From positions 186,001 through 250,000 of the forward strand of contig CAWBTX010000001.1 in NCBI GenBank assembly GCA_963791905.1: a stretch of 64,000 nucleotides of DNA, read 5' to 3'. This document shows positions 45,473 through 53,800 of this stretch, piece by piece. The DNA comes from Gaiellasilicea sp963791905. Its GTDB lineage: Bacteria > Actinomycetota > Thermoleophilia > Gaiellales > Gaiellaceae. The position numbers and the translations under genes are program-made. The stretch's first letter is position 1, and every line of letters begins with the position of its first letter. Below the pieces are notes generated by a model. That model searched no databases, was not told the origin of the DNA, and saw nothing but the letters and a program-made list of their open reading frames with translations.

Positions 45473-45709
45473 CCGGTGATCATCCGCGGCTCACGAGCGA
45501 CGAGCAAGGTCTGCACTCAACCTGCCCGCCACTCCCCGCCGAAGACCAGGGGCTCTGGCGCGACGGAGCCTCGACCGGGGGACGCTGTCAAGAGTCGGAC
45601 GCAACAGGACGTTGCGCACAACGACCAGGTTAGGTAGAGCCAGATGTCACTGACAACGTGCGGGGACGAGACCTCCGCGGCCTAACATGCGGCTAGGAAA
45701 GGGAGGCTG

Positions 45710-45925
45710 ATGAACGAAGTGCGACTCATGGTCGTCCGAAACTCGCTGGAAGCGGACACGATCTGCGGCTTCTTGCGGACGGAAGGGATCGCCTGCGATC
45801 ACCGCCAGACGGACGTCGGTGCAGGCGCCGGCGATGCAGTCGGCGACACGGGTCCGCGCGAGATCCTGGTCGCGCAGGACGACCTCGACCGCGCGCGCGA
45901 GCTCGTCAGCGCCGACTCCGGCTAG
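45710..45925 (+). CDS. DUF2007-like small protein
   Basis: A 71-residue protein (MNEVRLMVVRNSLEADTICG; PREILVAQDDLDRARELVSAD) resembles the putative signal-transducing DUF2007 fold, a ferredoxin-like domain with a conserved E-A-D/N start and a final ARELV helix. AAGGGAGG lies 8 nt before the ATG. It overlaps the convergent msrA tail by 4 nt. Function is unknown. Confidence 0.8.
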   Translation: MNEVRLMVVRNSLEADTICGFLRTEGIACDHRQTDVGAGAGDAVGDTGPREILVAQDDLDRARELVSADSG

Positions 45926-46443
45926 GCGCGCGGGGCCTCTTCCCGCTGCGGCAGCACCCACTCGGGCCGCACGAAGTGGCAGGTGTAGCCGTTCGGGTAG
46001 CGCTCGAGGTAGTCCTGGTGCTCGGGCTCGGCCTCCCAGAACGGCCCCGCCGGCGTCACCTCGGTCACTACCTTTCCCGGCCACCGGCCCGAAGCCTGGA
46101 CATCGGCAACCGTCTCCTCCGCGACTCGACGCTGCTCGTCGTCGAGGTAGAAGATCGCGGAGCGGTAGCTCGTCCCGGTGTCGTTGCCCTGCCGGTTCAG
46201 CGTCGTCGGATCATGGATCCGGAAGAAGAACTCGAGCAGCTCCCTGTACGAGGTCTCCTCGGGATCGAAGGCGATCTCGATCGCCTCCGCGTGTCCAGCG
46301 TGGTTGCGGTACGTCGCGTCCGGAACGTCGCCTCCGGCGTATCCGACCCGCGTCGACACAACACCTGGGTGCCGCCGGAACAGATCCTGCATGCCCCAGA
46401 AGCAGCCACCCGCGAGGACTGCCTTCTCGACTCGTTCGTCCAT
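45922..46443 (-). CDS. msrA: Peptide methionine-S-sulfoxide reductase
   Basis: Repairs oxidised methionine. From ATG 46,443 the protein has 173 residues with the catalytic GGCFWGMQDLFRRHPGVV motif and the conserved GYAGGDVPDATYRNH and YHxx-type C-terminal residues. A longer start at 46,470 is open but adds only a basic tag. It appears monocistronic. Confidence 0.95.
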   Translation of the reverse strand: MDERVEKAVLAGGCFWGMQDLFRRHPGVVSTRVGYAGGDVPDATYRNHAGHAEAIEIAFDPEETSYRELLEFFFRIHDPTTLNRQGNDTGTSYRSAIFYLDDEQRRVAEETVADVQASGRWPGKVVTEVTPAGPFWEAEPEHQDYLERYPNGYTCHFVRPEWVLPQREEAPRA

Positions 46444-46528
46444 CTCGCCTCCTCGACCCCTTCGTTGCACTCACCGTAGCGAGTAGGTAACGCCAACCAG
46501 CCGAGAGCGGGCTTGCGCCAATGAAGAA

Positions 46529-46556
46529 GAAAGCCCCCGGAGGCCGGGGGCTTTCC
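46529..46556. terminator. Rho-independent-like bidirectional terminator
   Basis: AAAGCCCCCGG and CCGGGGGCTTT form a perfect 11-bp stem with a 3-nt loop, followed by TTT on both strands. It lies 22 nt after the protease stop codon and would end minus-strand transcription before msrA. Confidence 0.85.
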
Positions 46557-46578
46557 ATTGTCCGGCTTCAGAGCCCAG

Positions 46579-47391
46579 CTACGGGTTCAGGAACCTGTTG
46601 AGGAAATTGCGCGAATACTCGGTGTCGGTGCGTTGATAGCTGCCGGTCGCGTTGCACGAGAGCGAGTTCACGTACGACGCATCCCCGAGGACGAAACCGT
46701 TGCTGAAGACCGGTCCGCCGGAATCGCCGAAGCATGACCCGCCTCCAGCCTTCGAGTCCTTGTCGTTGATCTGGAAGACGACGACCTCGCTCTGGACGTT
46801 CTTCAGATACGACGTGGTCATACGCCGTTCGCGGACCACGATCTGCGCCTTCTTCTCGCCGATGTCGACGCCGTAGCCGGAGAGCGTGAACGTCTCGTTC
46901 TTCAACTCGCCCTGGTTCCGATCCAGGTAACCGACCGGTGGAAGCGGAGCGGGCGTGATGCCGGGCCACTTCGATGACGCCGGCGCGTCGAGGACGACGA
47001 CGCCCTGGTCGTGCTGCTTGGAGATCGACAGCTTGCCGTTCCAGCCGGGATCGGGATGGGCCGTGCCCGTGATGTAGTGCGCCGCGCGCGCGGCCCTCTC
47101 CTCCGGCGTAATGCCGGGCTGCAGCGGATCGGGCTGCAGTGCATCGTCGAACGAGACGTAGACATTGGTCGCCGGGCCCTCGGTGCAGTGGCCGGCGGTG
47201 AGCACCACTGTCTGGGAGATCAGCGTCCCGGAGCAGCGGAACCTGCCGTCCGACGTCGTGAAGCGCACAAGTCCGACGTTCTTGTGCACGGTGTCGACCT
47301 CACCCCCGGTGATGGCCAGGCCCCCGGTTGCGACGAATCCGGCCACAAGCGTCGCCAGCGCGAGCGTGACGAGCAAGGCTTTTCGAGTCAT
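46579..47391 (-). CDS. Secreted trypsin-like serine protease
   Basis: A 270-residue S1-family protease. A signal peptide (RKALLVTLALATLVAGFVAT) is followed by ITGGEVD, resembling the IVGG N-terminus of mature trypsins. The catalytic triad is His in LTAGHCTE, Asp in HDQGVVVLDA and Ser in FGDSGGPVF; two likely disulphides are CSGTL/AGHC and CFGDSGG with a later Cys. ATG 47,391 follows GAGAGGGGAAG. A long open frame extends upstream but is non-coding. It is followed by a strong terminator. Confidence 0.93.
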   Translation of the reverse strand: MTRKALLVTLALATLVAGFVATGGLAITGGEVDTVHKNVGLVRFTTSDGRFRCSGTLISQTVVLTAGHCTEGPATNVYVSFDDALQPDPLQPGITPEERAARAAHYITGTAHPDPGWNGKLSISKQHDQGVVVLDAPASSKWPGITPAPLPPVGYLDRNQGELKNETFTLSGYGVDIGEKKAQIVVRERRMTTSYLKNVQSEVVVFQINDKDSKAGGGSCFGDSGGPVFSNGFVLGDASYVNSLSCNATGSYQRTDTEYSRNFLNRFLNP

Positions 47392-47589
47392 GGACTTCCC
47401 CTCTCTTCGTTCCCAGTGCCGGGGAACCATACGTCCGTGGCGTGTGAACACGGTGAGCGCGCTTTCATCACGCCCCCGCGCGCGGGCGTCGCGTCTGAGA
47501 GTCCCTACGCGCAGGAGTGGCAACACCAAACCAGCGATTCCGTTGTTTGCTGACCTCGGGAACCGGCGGCTGTGGAAGGGTTGAGCAGC

Positions 47590-47796
47590 ATGTCGTGGAC
47601 GCAACCTCTCTGTGACGAGTGCTGGTCGATGAAGGGCACTCCGCCGGAGCGGGTGCGCTGGCCCGATCCGTTGCCGTCGCCGCGTGCGCGCGAGCGGCTT
47701 CTCGGCATGCGTTGCTGTAACTGCGGGCGGAGAACGACGTCGGGCATCTTCGTACGACTTGACCCCGACACGGTTCCCTTCCCGCGGAAGGACTGA
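47590..47796 (+). CDS. Small CxxC-containing protein
   Basis: A 68-residue protein from ATG 47,590 (MSWTQPLCDECWSMKGTPPE) with CDEC and RCCNCG cysteine pairs suggestive of a zinc ribbon, and a conserved-looking SGIFVRLDPDTVPFPRKD end. An upstream in-frame ATG at 47,572 is also possible. Family unknown to me; similar short proteins are widespread as hypothetical. It lies in the gap between the protease and pilC. Confidence 0.6.
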   Translation: MSWTQPLCDECWSMKGTPPERVRWPDPLPSPRARERLLGMRCCNCGRRTTSGIFVRLDPDTVPFPRKD

Positions 47797-47861
47797 CGTT
47801 GCGCAAGCGCCGGCGCGTTCACGAGCGCTTTGGCGCGGCGGGGGCGGCGGCGGCCGCGCAG

Positions 47862-49073
47862 CTACTTGATCAGCGTCAGCAGCTTGAACATCGGCAGGTA
47901 CATCGAGATGATCACGATGCCCACCATGATCCCGACGCCGATCATCATGATCGGCTCGACGATCGAGGTCAGCGACTGGATTGAGGCGTCGACCTCGTCC
48001 TCGTAGAAGTCGGCGATCTTGCCGAGCATCTTCTCCAGCTCTCCGGTCTCCTCGCCGATCTTGACCATCTGGCTCACCATCGGCGGGAAGACGGGGTTCT
48101 CGACGAGTGGCTGCGCGATCGGGACGCCCTCGTGCACGCGTGCGCGCACGCCGGCGAGGGCCTCCTCGACGACCCAGTTGCCTGACGTCGTGCCCGTGAT
48201 CTCGAGCGCCTTGATGATGTCGACACCGGCCGCGACGAGCGTGGACAGCGTGCGCGAGAAGCGCGCCATCGTCACCTTCAGGACGACGTCGCCGATCTTC
48301 ATCGGGATTCGCAGCTTGATCCGGTCCCAGCGGCGGCGACCGGTCTCGGTCTTGAGGAACTTCCGCAGGCCGAAGATGCCGACGATGACGCCGGGGAAGA
48401 GGATGAACCACGTCCCCTTGATGAAGTTCGACGCCGCGAGGACGCCCTTTGTGAGCGTCGGCAGATCGCCGCCGAGGTCGTCGAAGATCTTCACGAAGAC
48501 CGGGACGAGGAAGAGGAGCATCCCGACGAGGACGAGGGTGGCGAAGATCAGCACCATCGTCGGGTAGATCATCGCGCCCTTCACGCGCCGCTTGATCTTC
48601 GTCTCCTTCTCGATCTGGAAGGCGACGCGGTCGAGCACGGTGTCGAGGATTCCGGCCGCCTCGCCCGCCTCGACCATCGAGATGAAGAGACGGCTGAAGA
48701 CCTTCGGATGGCGGCTCATGGCCTCGGAGAGGAGGAGACCGCCCTCGACGTCGGCGCGGAGCTCGCGGATGATCGCGGCGAGGTACTTGTCGTCGGTCTG
48801 CTGCTCGAGGATGACGAGGGCGCTGACGACGTTCAGGCCCGCCTCGATCATCGTCGCGAACTGGCGGGAGAAGATCTGCAGCGACTTCGGCTTGATCTTC
48901 TTGAACGCGGTCCGAACCGACTCCTCGCCGCTGGCGCGCTGCTCGTCCAGCTTGGTCGGGAGCAGGCCGCGGATGCGCAGCTGCTCGCGCGCGGCCGCCT
49001 GATCCGGTGCGGAGATCTCGCCCGTCGACTCGACGCCGACCGCGTTGATCGCTGTGAAGGCATACGCCGCCAT
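47862..49073 (-). CDS. pilC: Type IV pilus inner-membrane platform protein PilC
   Basis: PilC (GspF family) anchors the assembly/retraction ATPases. The 403-residue protein has two repeated cytoplasmic T2SSF domains and three membrane helices; landmarks are FSRQFATMIEAGLNVVSAL and MARFSRTLSTLVAAGVDIIK (the two paired repeats) and VEPIMMIGVGIMVGIVIISM at the end. ATG 49,073 (MAAYAFTAINAVGVE) is the family start. It has no Shine-Dalgarno and lies 10 nt after a sigma-28-type promoter, so it may be leaderless. Confidence 0.96.
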   Translation of the reverse strand: MAAYAFTAINAVGVESTGEISAPDQAAAREQLRIRGLLPTKLDEQRASGEESVRTAFKKIKPKSLQIFSRQFATMIEAGLNVVSALVILEQQTDDKYLAAIIRELRADVEGGLLLSEAMSRHPKVFSRLFISMVEAGEAAGILDTVLDRVAFQIEKETKIKRRVKGAMIYPTMVLIFATLVLVGMLLFLVPVFVKIFDDLGGDLPTLTKGVLAASNFIKGTWFILFPGVIVGIFGLRKFLKTETGRRRWDRIKLRIPMKIGDVVLKVTMARFSRTLSTLVAAGVDIIKALEITGTTSGNWVVEEALAGVRARVHEGVPIAQPLVENPVFPPMVSQMVKIGEETGELEKMLGKIADFYEDEVDASIQSLTSIVEPIMMIGVGIMVGIVIISMYLPMFKLLTLIK

Positions 49074-49083
49074 GCCAGAAGGG

Positions 49084-49111
49084 CTATCGGCAGAGGGATG
49101 GCGCCTCTTGA
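49084..49111 (-). promoter_or_regulatory. Sigma-28-type promoter of pilC
   Basis: Minus strand: TCAAG (49,107-49,111), exactly 15 nt, GCCGATAG (49,084-49,091), then 10 nt to the pilC ATG. The -10 matches the FliA/WhiG consensus in 7 of 8 positions. The -35 overlaps that of the divergent pilV-like gene by four bases. Confidence 0.75.
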
Positions 49112-49135
49112 GATTCCCGGTCGCCCTGCCGATGA
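49108..49135 (+). promoter_or_regulatory. Sigma-28-type promoter of the PilV-like gene
   Basis: Plus strand: TTGAG (49,108-49,112), 15 nt, GCCGATGA (49,128-49,135), then 11 nt to ATG 49,147. The -10 matches in 7 of 8 positions. No Shine-Dalgarno lies between promoter and start, so the transcript may be leaderless. Confidence 0.72.
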
Positions 49136-49146
49136 CGAACACGTGA

Positions 49147-49652
49147 TGCTGCGGGCACGTGCGGACGACGGCTTCGGCCTCGTCGAGCTGATGATCTCGC
49201 TGGTCGTCCTGAACGTCGGCGTGCTCGCGATCGTCGCCGCGTTCAGCTCGGGCGCCGTCACGATCCGGCGCGCTCAGGAGACGCAGACGGCCCTGTCGCT
49301 CGCGGACAAGCAGATGGAGCTCTTCCGCGCCATCCGCTACGTCGACATCTACCTCGACTCGACCTCCGTCACGACCGCGGACTCCAACGCGACCTACTCG
49401 GGCGACACGGCCAACACGCACACGCAGGAGGTCGCGACGTGCTCGCCGCTGACCGACGCCTGCCGGCCGATGCGGACGGTCACCGGCAGCGCGACGCCAG
49501 ACAACCGCTCGTATCGCATCGACACCTTCATCGATACCGAGACGCCCGCGAACGGCCGCACGGTCAAGCGGGTCACCGTCGTCGTGCGCAGGTCCGATCC
49601 GCTGCAGACGCTCGCGCGGCTGACCTCGGTCTTCGATCAGTCGACGGGCTAA
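49147..49652 (+). CDS. PilV-like minor pilin
   Basis: A prepilin of about 168 residues. From ATG 49,147 there is a short leader (MLRARADDG), the cleavage motif G|FGLVEL with Glu at position 5, and the hydrophobic helix LMISLVVLNVGVLAIVAAFS. The globular part has two cysteines (ATCSPLTDACRP). Longer starts (GTG 49,144, ATG 49,098) are open, but ATG 49,147 fits both the promoter spacing and a normal short leader. Divergent from pilC. Confidence 0.85.
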
Positions 49653-49677
49653 GCACCGGGCGGCGGCTCAGCGCCGT

Positions 49678-49806
49678 CTTTGTGCCCAGGAACACAAGCG
49701 GGTTCGGCGCCGGCGGTCGCACGGTGGCACGAACGGCTTGCGCGAGCCATTCAAGGCCGCGCGGCGCCCGCGCGCGAGAAGGCGCTTGTGTTCCAGGAAC
49801 ACAAGC
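49678..49806. repeat. Two copies of a palindromic repeat after the PilV-like gene
   Basis: A 21-nt palindrome (CTTGTGTTCC-A-GGAACACAAG, 49,784-49,804) followed by CG, and a degenerate copy (49,678-49,700) sharing CCAGGAACACAAGCG, lie in the 190-bp gap between convergent genes. They may act as terminators for both directions or be REP-like elements. The gap holds no gene. Confidence 0.6.
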
Positions 49807-49842
49807 GTTCGCCGCGGCTCTCGGAGACCGCGGGCGCTACTT

Positions 49843-50719
49843 CTACTTCGTGCGCTTCGGGGGCGCGAAGCCCTGGACCGTCAGCAGCTTCAGCTCGTAG
49901 CGGCTGCCGTCGGCGGTGTTCTGCAGCGTCAGGGTCTTGCCGAGCTCGAGCTTGACCGTCGGCTCGCCGCTCGCGTAGCTCCCGCCGGCGACGCCGATGC
50001 GGACCGACTTGCCGTCGCGCGAGAGCGACACGAGCTGGAAGACGGGCTCGTCGGCGGGGAACGATGCCTTGGTCGCGACGGACTCGACCTCGCCGTTGAC
50101 GGAGATCTTGGTCGCCGCCGCGGGCTCCGGCGCGTTCTTCTCGCCGGGCTCGGTGCCGGGGCTGCCCGAGTCGGGTGCCGTGAAGCTGGGCGGATCGGCG
50201 TTCGGATCCTGGTCCTGCGGGTTCGATCCGAGCGGGTCGAAGCCGGTGCCGGGATCGACGTTCGGGCCGTCCGTCTCGTCGGAGCTGGAGCTCTCCGCCG
50301 GCGCCGGCCCCTCCTCGGTCGAGCCTGACGCGGCCTCGTCCGACGAGCCCGCCGCCTCGACCTGCTGGGCGAACGGGTCCTTGGTCTGGAACTGCTCGAA
50401 CGAGAGCAGCTGGCTGTCCGATGCCGCAGGCGGAAGATCGGAGTCGGCGAGCACGGCTGCCTGCGGGGTCGCCGCCGGCGCAGGCAGCGCTCCGGTGGGC
50501 GTCGGAGTGGAGGGCGTCGCGCCCGGCGTCGGCGACGCAGCCGGGGTGGCCGCCGGAGTAGTCGACGTCGCCGAGGCGACGGGCTGCGGCCCCTTCAGCA
50601 TCTTGAGCGTCTTCGGCCCCTGGAACGCGCCGACCGCGACGAGCAGCGACGCCGAGCCCGATCGCGAGCTTCTTCTGCTTGGCCTGCTTGGCCTTGAGGG
50701 GATCGATGCGCTTGGCCAT
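49843..50719 (-). CDS. Pilus-operon protein in the PilP position (frameshifted as read)
   Basis: The last gene of the pilM-N-O block. The N-terminus (MAKRIDPLKAKQAKQKKLAI, frame A) joins one base-shift near 50,660 to LLVAVGAFQGPKTLKMLK, which gives a membrane helix. About 150 residues of Pro/Ala/Thr/Ser-rich linker follow, then a C-terminal domain (TKISVNGEVESVATKASF to GFAPPKRTK) with a beta-rich pattern. PilP is the expected product by position, but I see no homology strong enough to name it. Length is about 290 residues. Confidence 0.65.
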
Positions 50720-51405
50720 CAGGGGCTTGCCTCCGCTCCGGTCGGTGCCGCGGTCGGCTCGGTTGCCGGAGCGGCTGCGTTCGGGTCTGGTTCCTCGGTC
50801 GTGGTCGGCGTCGCGGCGCCGGCGGAGACTTCGGTGCCGTAGACGTAGGCGGCGACGGTGAGACCTGCCGCGATCTCGGGGAAGCCGCTCGGCGACTCCT
50901 CGAACGAGATGGTCTCGACGGCGAACAGCCGGCCCGACGCGCGCAGCTCGCCGCTCCGGACGCTCACGAGCGTGCGCAGGCGGAACAGGAAGTCGGAGAG
51001 CTCGTAGAAGTTGCCGTCGAACGCGAGCGAGATCGGCACCTTCTGGAACGTTCCCTCGACGACCGCCTCACCGGGCGTGATCGACTCGAACTGGATGCCG
51101 GTCTCCTCCGCGATGCGCGAGAGCTCGAGCAGGATCCCGGCCATGTCGGGCGTGGCCGGCATCGCGGTCGCAAGGCGGAAGATGTCGGCGACTGCGATCG
51201 GCTGCGTGTCCTCGGTGTTGGTTGCGGCGGCCGCAGCAGCGCGGGCGGTCTCAACCACGATGCGCGTCTGCGCGACCTCGTCCTTGAGCGCGCCGACGTC
51301 GGAGCGCTTCGGCCCGATGACCAGGAACCAGAAGGCCGCGGCGTAGACGAGCAGCGCCCCGGCCAGCACGCCGTACAGCACGGGCGGAGAGAGCTTGGCC
51401 TTCAC
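50719..51405 (-). CDS. pilO: Type IV pilus alignment protein PilO-like
   Basis: PilO-like proteins form the inner-membrane alignment complex with PilM and PilN. The 228-residue product starts at GTG 51,405 with a membrane helix (VLYGVLAGALLVYAAAFWFL), a coiled segment and a ferredoxin-like PilO domain (IQFESITPGEAVVEGTFQKV; FYELSDFLFRLRTLVSVRSG). The tail is Thr/Pro/Ala-rich. GTGA overlaps the pilN stop and TGATG links it to the next gene. Confidence 0.88.
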   Translation of the reverse strand: MKAKLSPPVLYGVLAGALLVYAAAFWFLVIGPKRSDVGALKDEVAQTRIVVETARAAAAAATNTEDTQPIAVADIFRLATAMPATPDMAGILLELSRIAEETGIQFESITPGEAVVEGTFQKVPISLAFDGNFYELSDFLFRLRTLVSVRSGELRASGRLFAVETISFEESPSGFPEIAAGLTVAAYVYGTEVSAGAATPTTTEEPDPNAAAPATEPTAAPTGAEASP

Positions 51406-52007
51406 TGTGCGCCTCCCGGCGGCTTGACGCCGGCGTAGATCGAGAACTGGACGATGCTCCGGGGCTCGAGCTTCAGCGTCGTGCTCGACTGCAGCTGGAC
51501 GTTGCTGAGTGCGGGCAGGACGCCGAGCCGTGCGAGCAGCCGGGCGACGCCGCTGTGCGAATACGTCGAGCCAGTCAGGATGATGCTCGCGCCGACGGCC
51601 TCGGTCGTGCCGGGATCGGGCGTCTCGGCGGCCTGGCTCGTGAGCCCGGTCAGCCAGACGTCCTCGGGCAGCACCAGCGAGATCTGCCGCAGGACGCGGT
51701 CCCACGCGACGCGGGAGGAGAGCGCGCCGGAGAGGGCGGTGATGCGATCGTTCTTCTCGGCCGCCAGGGCGGCGTCGACGCCGGTCTGGCCCCCGTCGGG
51801 CTCCGGGCGGGGCAAGGCGGCGAGCTCTGCGTTCAGGGTGTCGAGCTCTGCCTGCTGCTCGCCGAGCGAGCCGCCGGCGCTGAACATGAGCGCCGCCAGG
51901 GCGACGGTGACGACTGCGAAGCCTCCCGCCGCGCCGAAGACGACGCCGCGCTTGGCCTCGAAGCTCTTGACCGGGACTTCCTTCGGCAGCAGGTTGACGG
52001 CGCGCAT
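51402..52007 (-). CDS. pilN: Type IV pilus protein PilN-like
   Basis: The 201-residue protein begins MRAVNLLPKEVPVKSFEAKR, the typical PilN start with the NLLP motif that docks in PilM. It has one helix (GGFAVVTVALAALMFSAGGS), a coiled coil and a PilN domain (WDRVLRQISLVLPEDVWLTG). It overlaps pilM at ATG 52,007 and pilO by 4 nt, so translation of the three is coupled. Confidence 0.9.
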   Translation of the reverse strand: MRAVNLLPKEVPVKSFEAKRGVVFGAAGGFAVVTVALAALMFSAGGSLGEQQAELDTLNAELAALPRPEPDGGQTGVDAALAAEKNDRITALSGALSSRVAWDRVLRQISLVLPEDVWLTGLTSQAAETPDPGTTEAVGASIILTGSTYSHSGVARLLARLGVLPALSNVQLQSSTTLKLEPRSIVQFSIYAGVKPPGGAQ

Positions 52008-53797
52008 CAGTCCTCGATCCCGAGCCCGATCGCGACGGCGAGCGACCCGACCTGCTCCAGGTCGCCGACGCCCTTGCCGAGCTTGACGCGCGACAGCGGA
52101 TCGCCGAGACGGACGGGCACGCCAACGAGCCGCTCGAGCTCGGCGCCAAGGCCGCCGAGATGCGACGTGCCGCCCGTGAGGACGATCTCGCCGATGCCCA
52201 GGGAGGCGGGTTGGTTCTGGTAGAACTGGAGCGAGGAGACGAGTTCCCGCGCGAAGGTATGCAACTGGGCTCGGGCGGCCTCGAGCGCCGTCGCGAGCTG
52301 CTCTTCGCTGAAGCCCTGCGGCGGCTCGCCCGCCCCATCGAAAGAGAGCGCGCGCTTGACGATCTCGGCCTCGCTCGGCGAGGTGTCGAGGGCACGGGCG
52401 ATGGCGACGTTGAGCGACCAGCCGCCCCACTGGAGCACACGCGTGAACTCGCAGATTCGCCCGTCCGAGATCGCAAAGGTGGTGCGGTCGTGCCCGACCG
52501 ACACGGCAACGATCGCGGCGCGCTCGACGCCGGGGATGGGCTGGTGGTCGGACGAGGGCTCGGCGAGCGAGCGTAGGAGCGCGAAGGCCTCGAGGTCGAT
52601 GCCGACGAGCTCGAGACCGGCCTTGCGGCACGCGTCGACGTAGCGGTCGACGAGGTCGCGGTAGGCGACGACGAGGAGGACGCGCCGCGCCGGCTGGCCT
52701 TGGTCGTCGACGAACTCCGAGAGCACCTGGTAGTCGAGGACCGCGTCCTCGAGCGGGATCGGCAGCACCTCCTGGGCGCGGAACTTGATGGCGTTGTCGA
52801 GCTGCCTTCGGGTCCTCGATGCCGACGACGTCGAGGGTGCGGACGCCGATCCGATTGTTCGCGATGCCGAGCCGGACGCCCTTGCGCGGCAGGTTGTGGC
52901 GCTTGAAGAACTCGCGCAGCGCGACTGCGAGCGCCTCGGGGTCGCGGAGCTCGCCGCCGACCACGACGCCGTGCTCGAGCGGCGAGGTCACCGCCTGAAG
53001 GAGCTGGGGCGAATCGTCGTTCGACACGCGGGCCGCAGCGATCTGTGAGCCGCCGACCTTCAGGCCGACGAGCTTCCTGGCGTTCTTCCCACCGCCGCCG
53101 AGCTCGGGCCGCGGCAGCGACGGCCGTCCCAGCTTGGGGAGGCCCAGCTTCGGGCGGCTCGCGCTTCGTCGGCTCGGAGGTCTCGGCCTTGGGACGAGCT
53201 CCTCCTGCGGACCGCGGTCGGGCTTCGACCGCTTGAACGAGAGCTCGCGCTTGTAGAACGGGGCGTTGCCGTCGTCGTCGCTCTTCTGCTTCTTCGGCGC
53301 GCGCTCGCGCTTCGGCTTGCGCTCGCGCCGGGGTTTCTCGGCCTTCGGCTTCCGCTTCAGGGAGATCTCGCGCTTGTAGAACGGGACCTGCGCCTCGGCC
53401 TCGTCGTCCGGCAGCTCAGCGCTCGCCGCCGGCGGCAGGCTCGACGTCGGGCTCCGGCTCGGGCGGCACCGCTGGCACGACCGGGGGCTCGACAGGCGCG
53501 GGCAGCTGGATCACGGGCGCAGGCGCACCGAGATCGGGCTCTTGCTCGACGACGGGCGGCGCCGGCGGTTCGGCCGGCGCGACCACGGGCTCGGAGACCT
53601 CCTCGAGCGGCTGCGTCAGCCAGCTGTGGTCGAGCGCGTCGAGCGTCGACTCCACCGGCGCGGACTCCTCAGGTGTGGCCCATTGCGAGAGCTCGTGCTC
53701 CCAGCCGGAGGCCGGGCCGCTCTCGCCGTCGCCGTCTCGGCTTTCGCTCGAACGACGTCTCGGTCCTCCAGCTCGGCGTGATCTCGTCGTGCGACAT
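52007..53797 (-). CDS. pilM: Type IV pilus ATPase-fold protein PilM with long N-terminal extension (frameshifted as read)
   Basis: PilM is the actin-fold cytoplasmic partner of PilN. The core starts at KLVGLKVGGSQIAAARV and continues HGVVVGGELRDPEALAVALR to GIEDPK, then after one extra base (~52,804) QLDNAIKFRAQEVLPIPLED and on to the C-terminus (LTGGTSHLGGLGAELERLVG). About 250 residues precede the core: MSHDEITPSWRTETSFERKP, an acidic Pro-rich part, and a basic part with two copies of PFYKRE(I/L)S(L/F)KR. Further shifts near 53,430 and 53,740 are required. The first ATG, 53,797, is 4 nt from the pilT stop. The long N-terminal region is the odd feature; the shifts are probably assembly errors. 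Confidence 0.82.
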
Positions 53798-53800
53798 GGC

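Noticed and set aside
46579..48411. A 610-codon frame joining antisense pilC sequence to the protease
   Set aside because: Only the part from ATG 47,391 has a signal peptide and protease domain; the rest is antisense to other genes.
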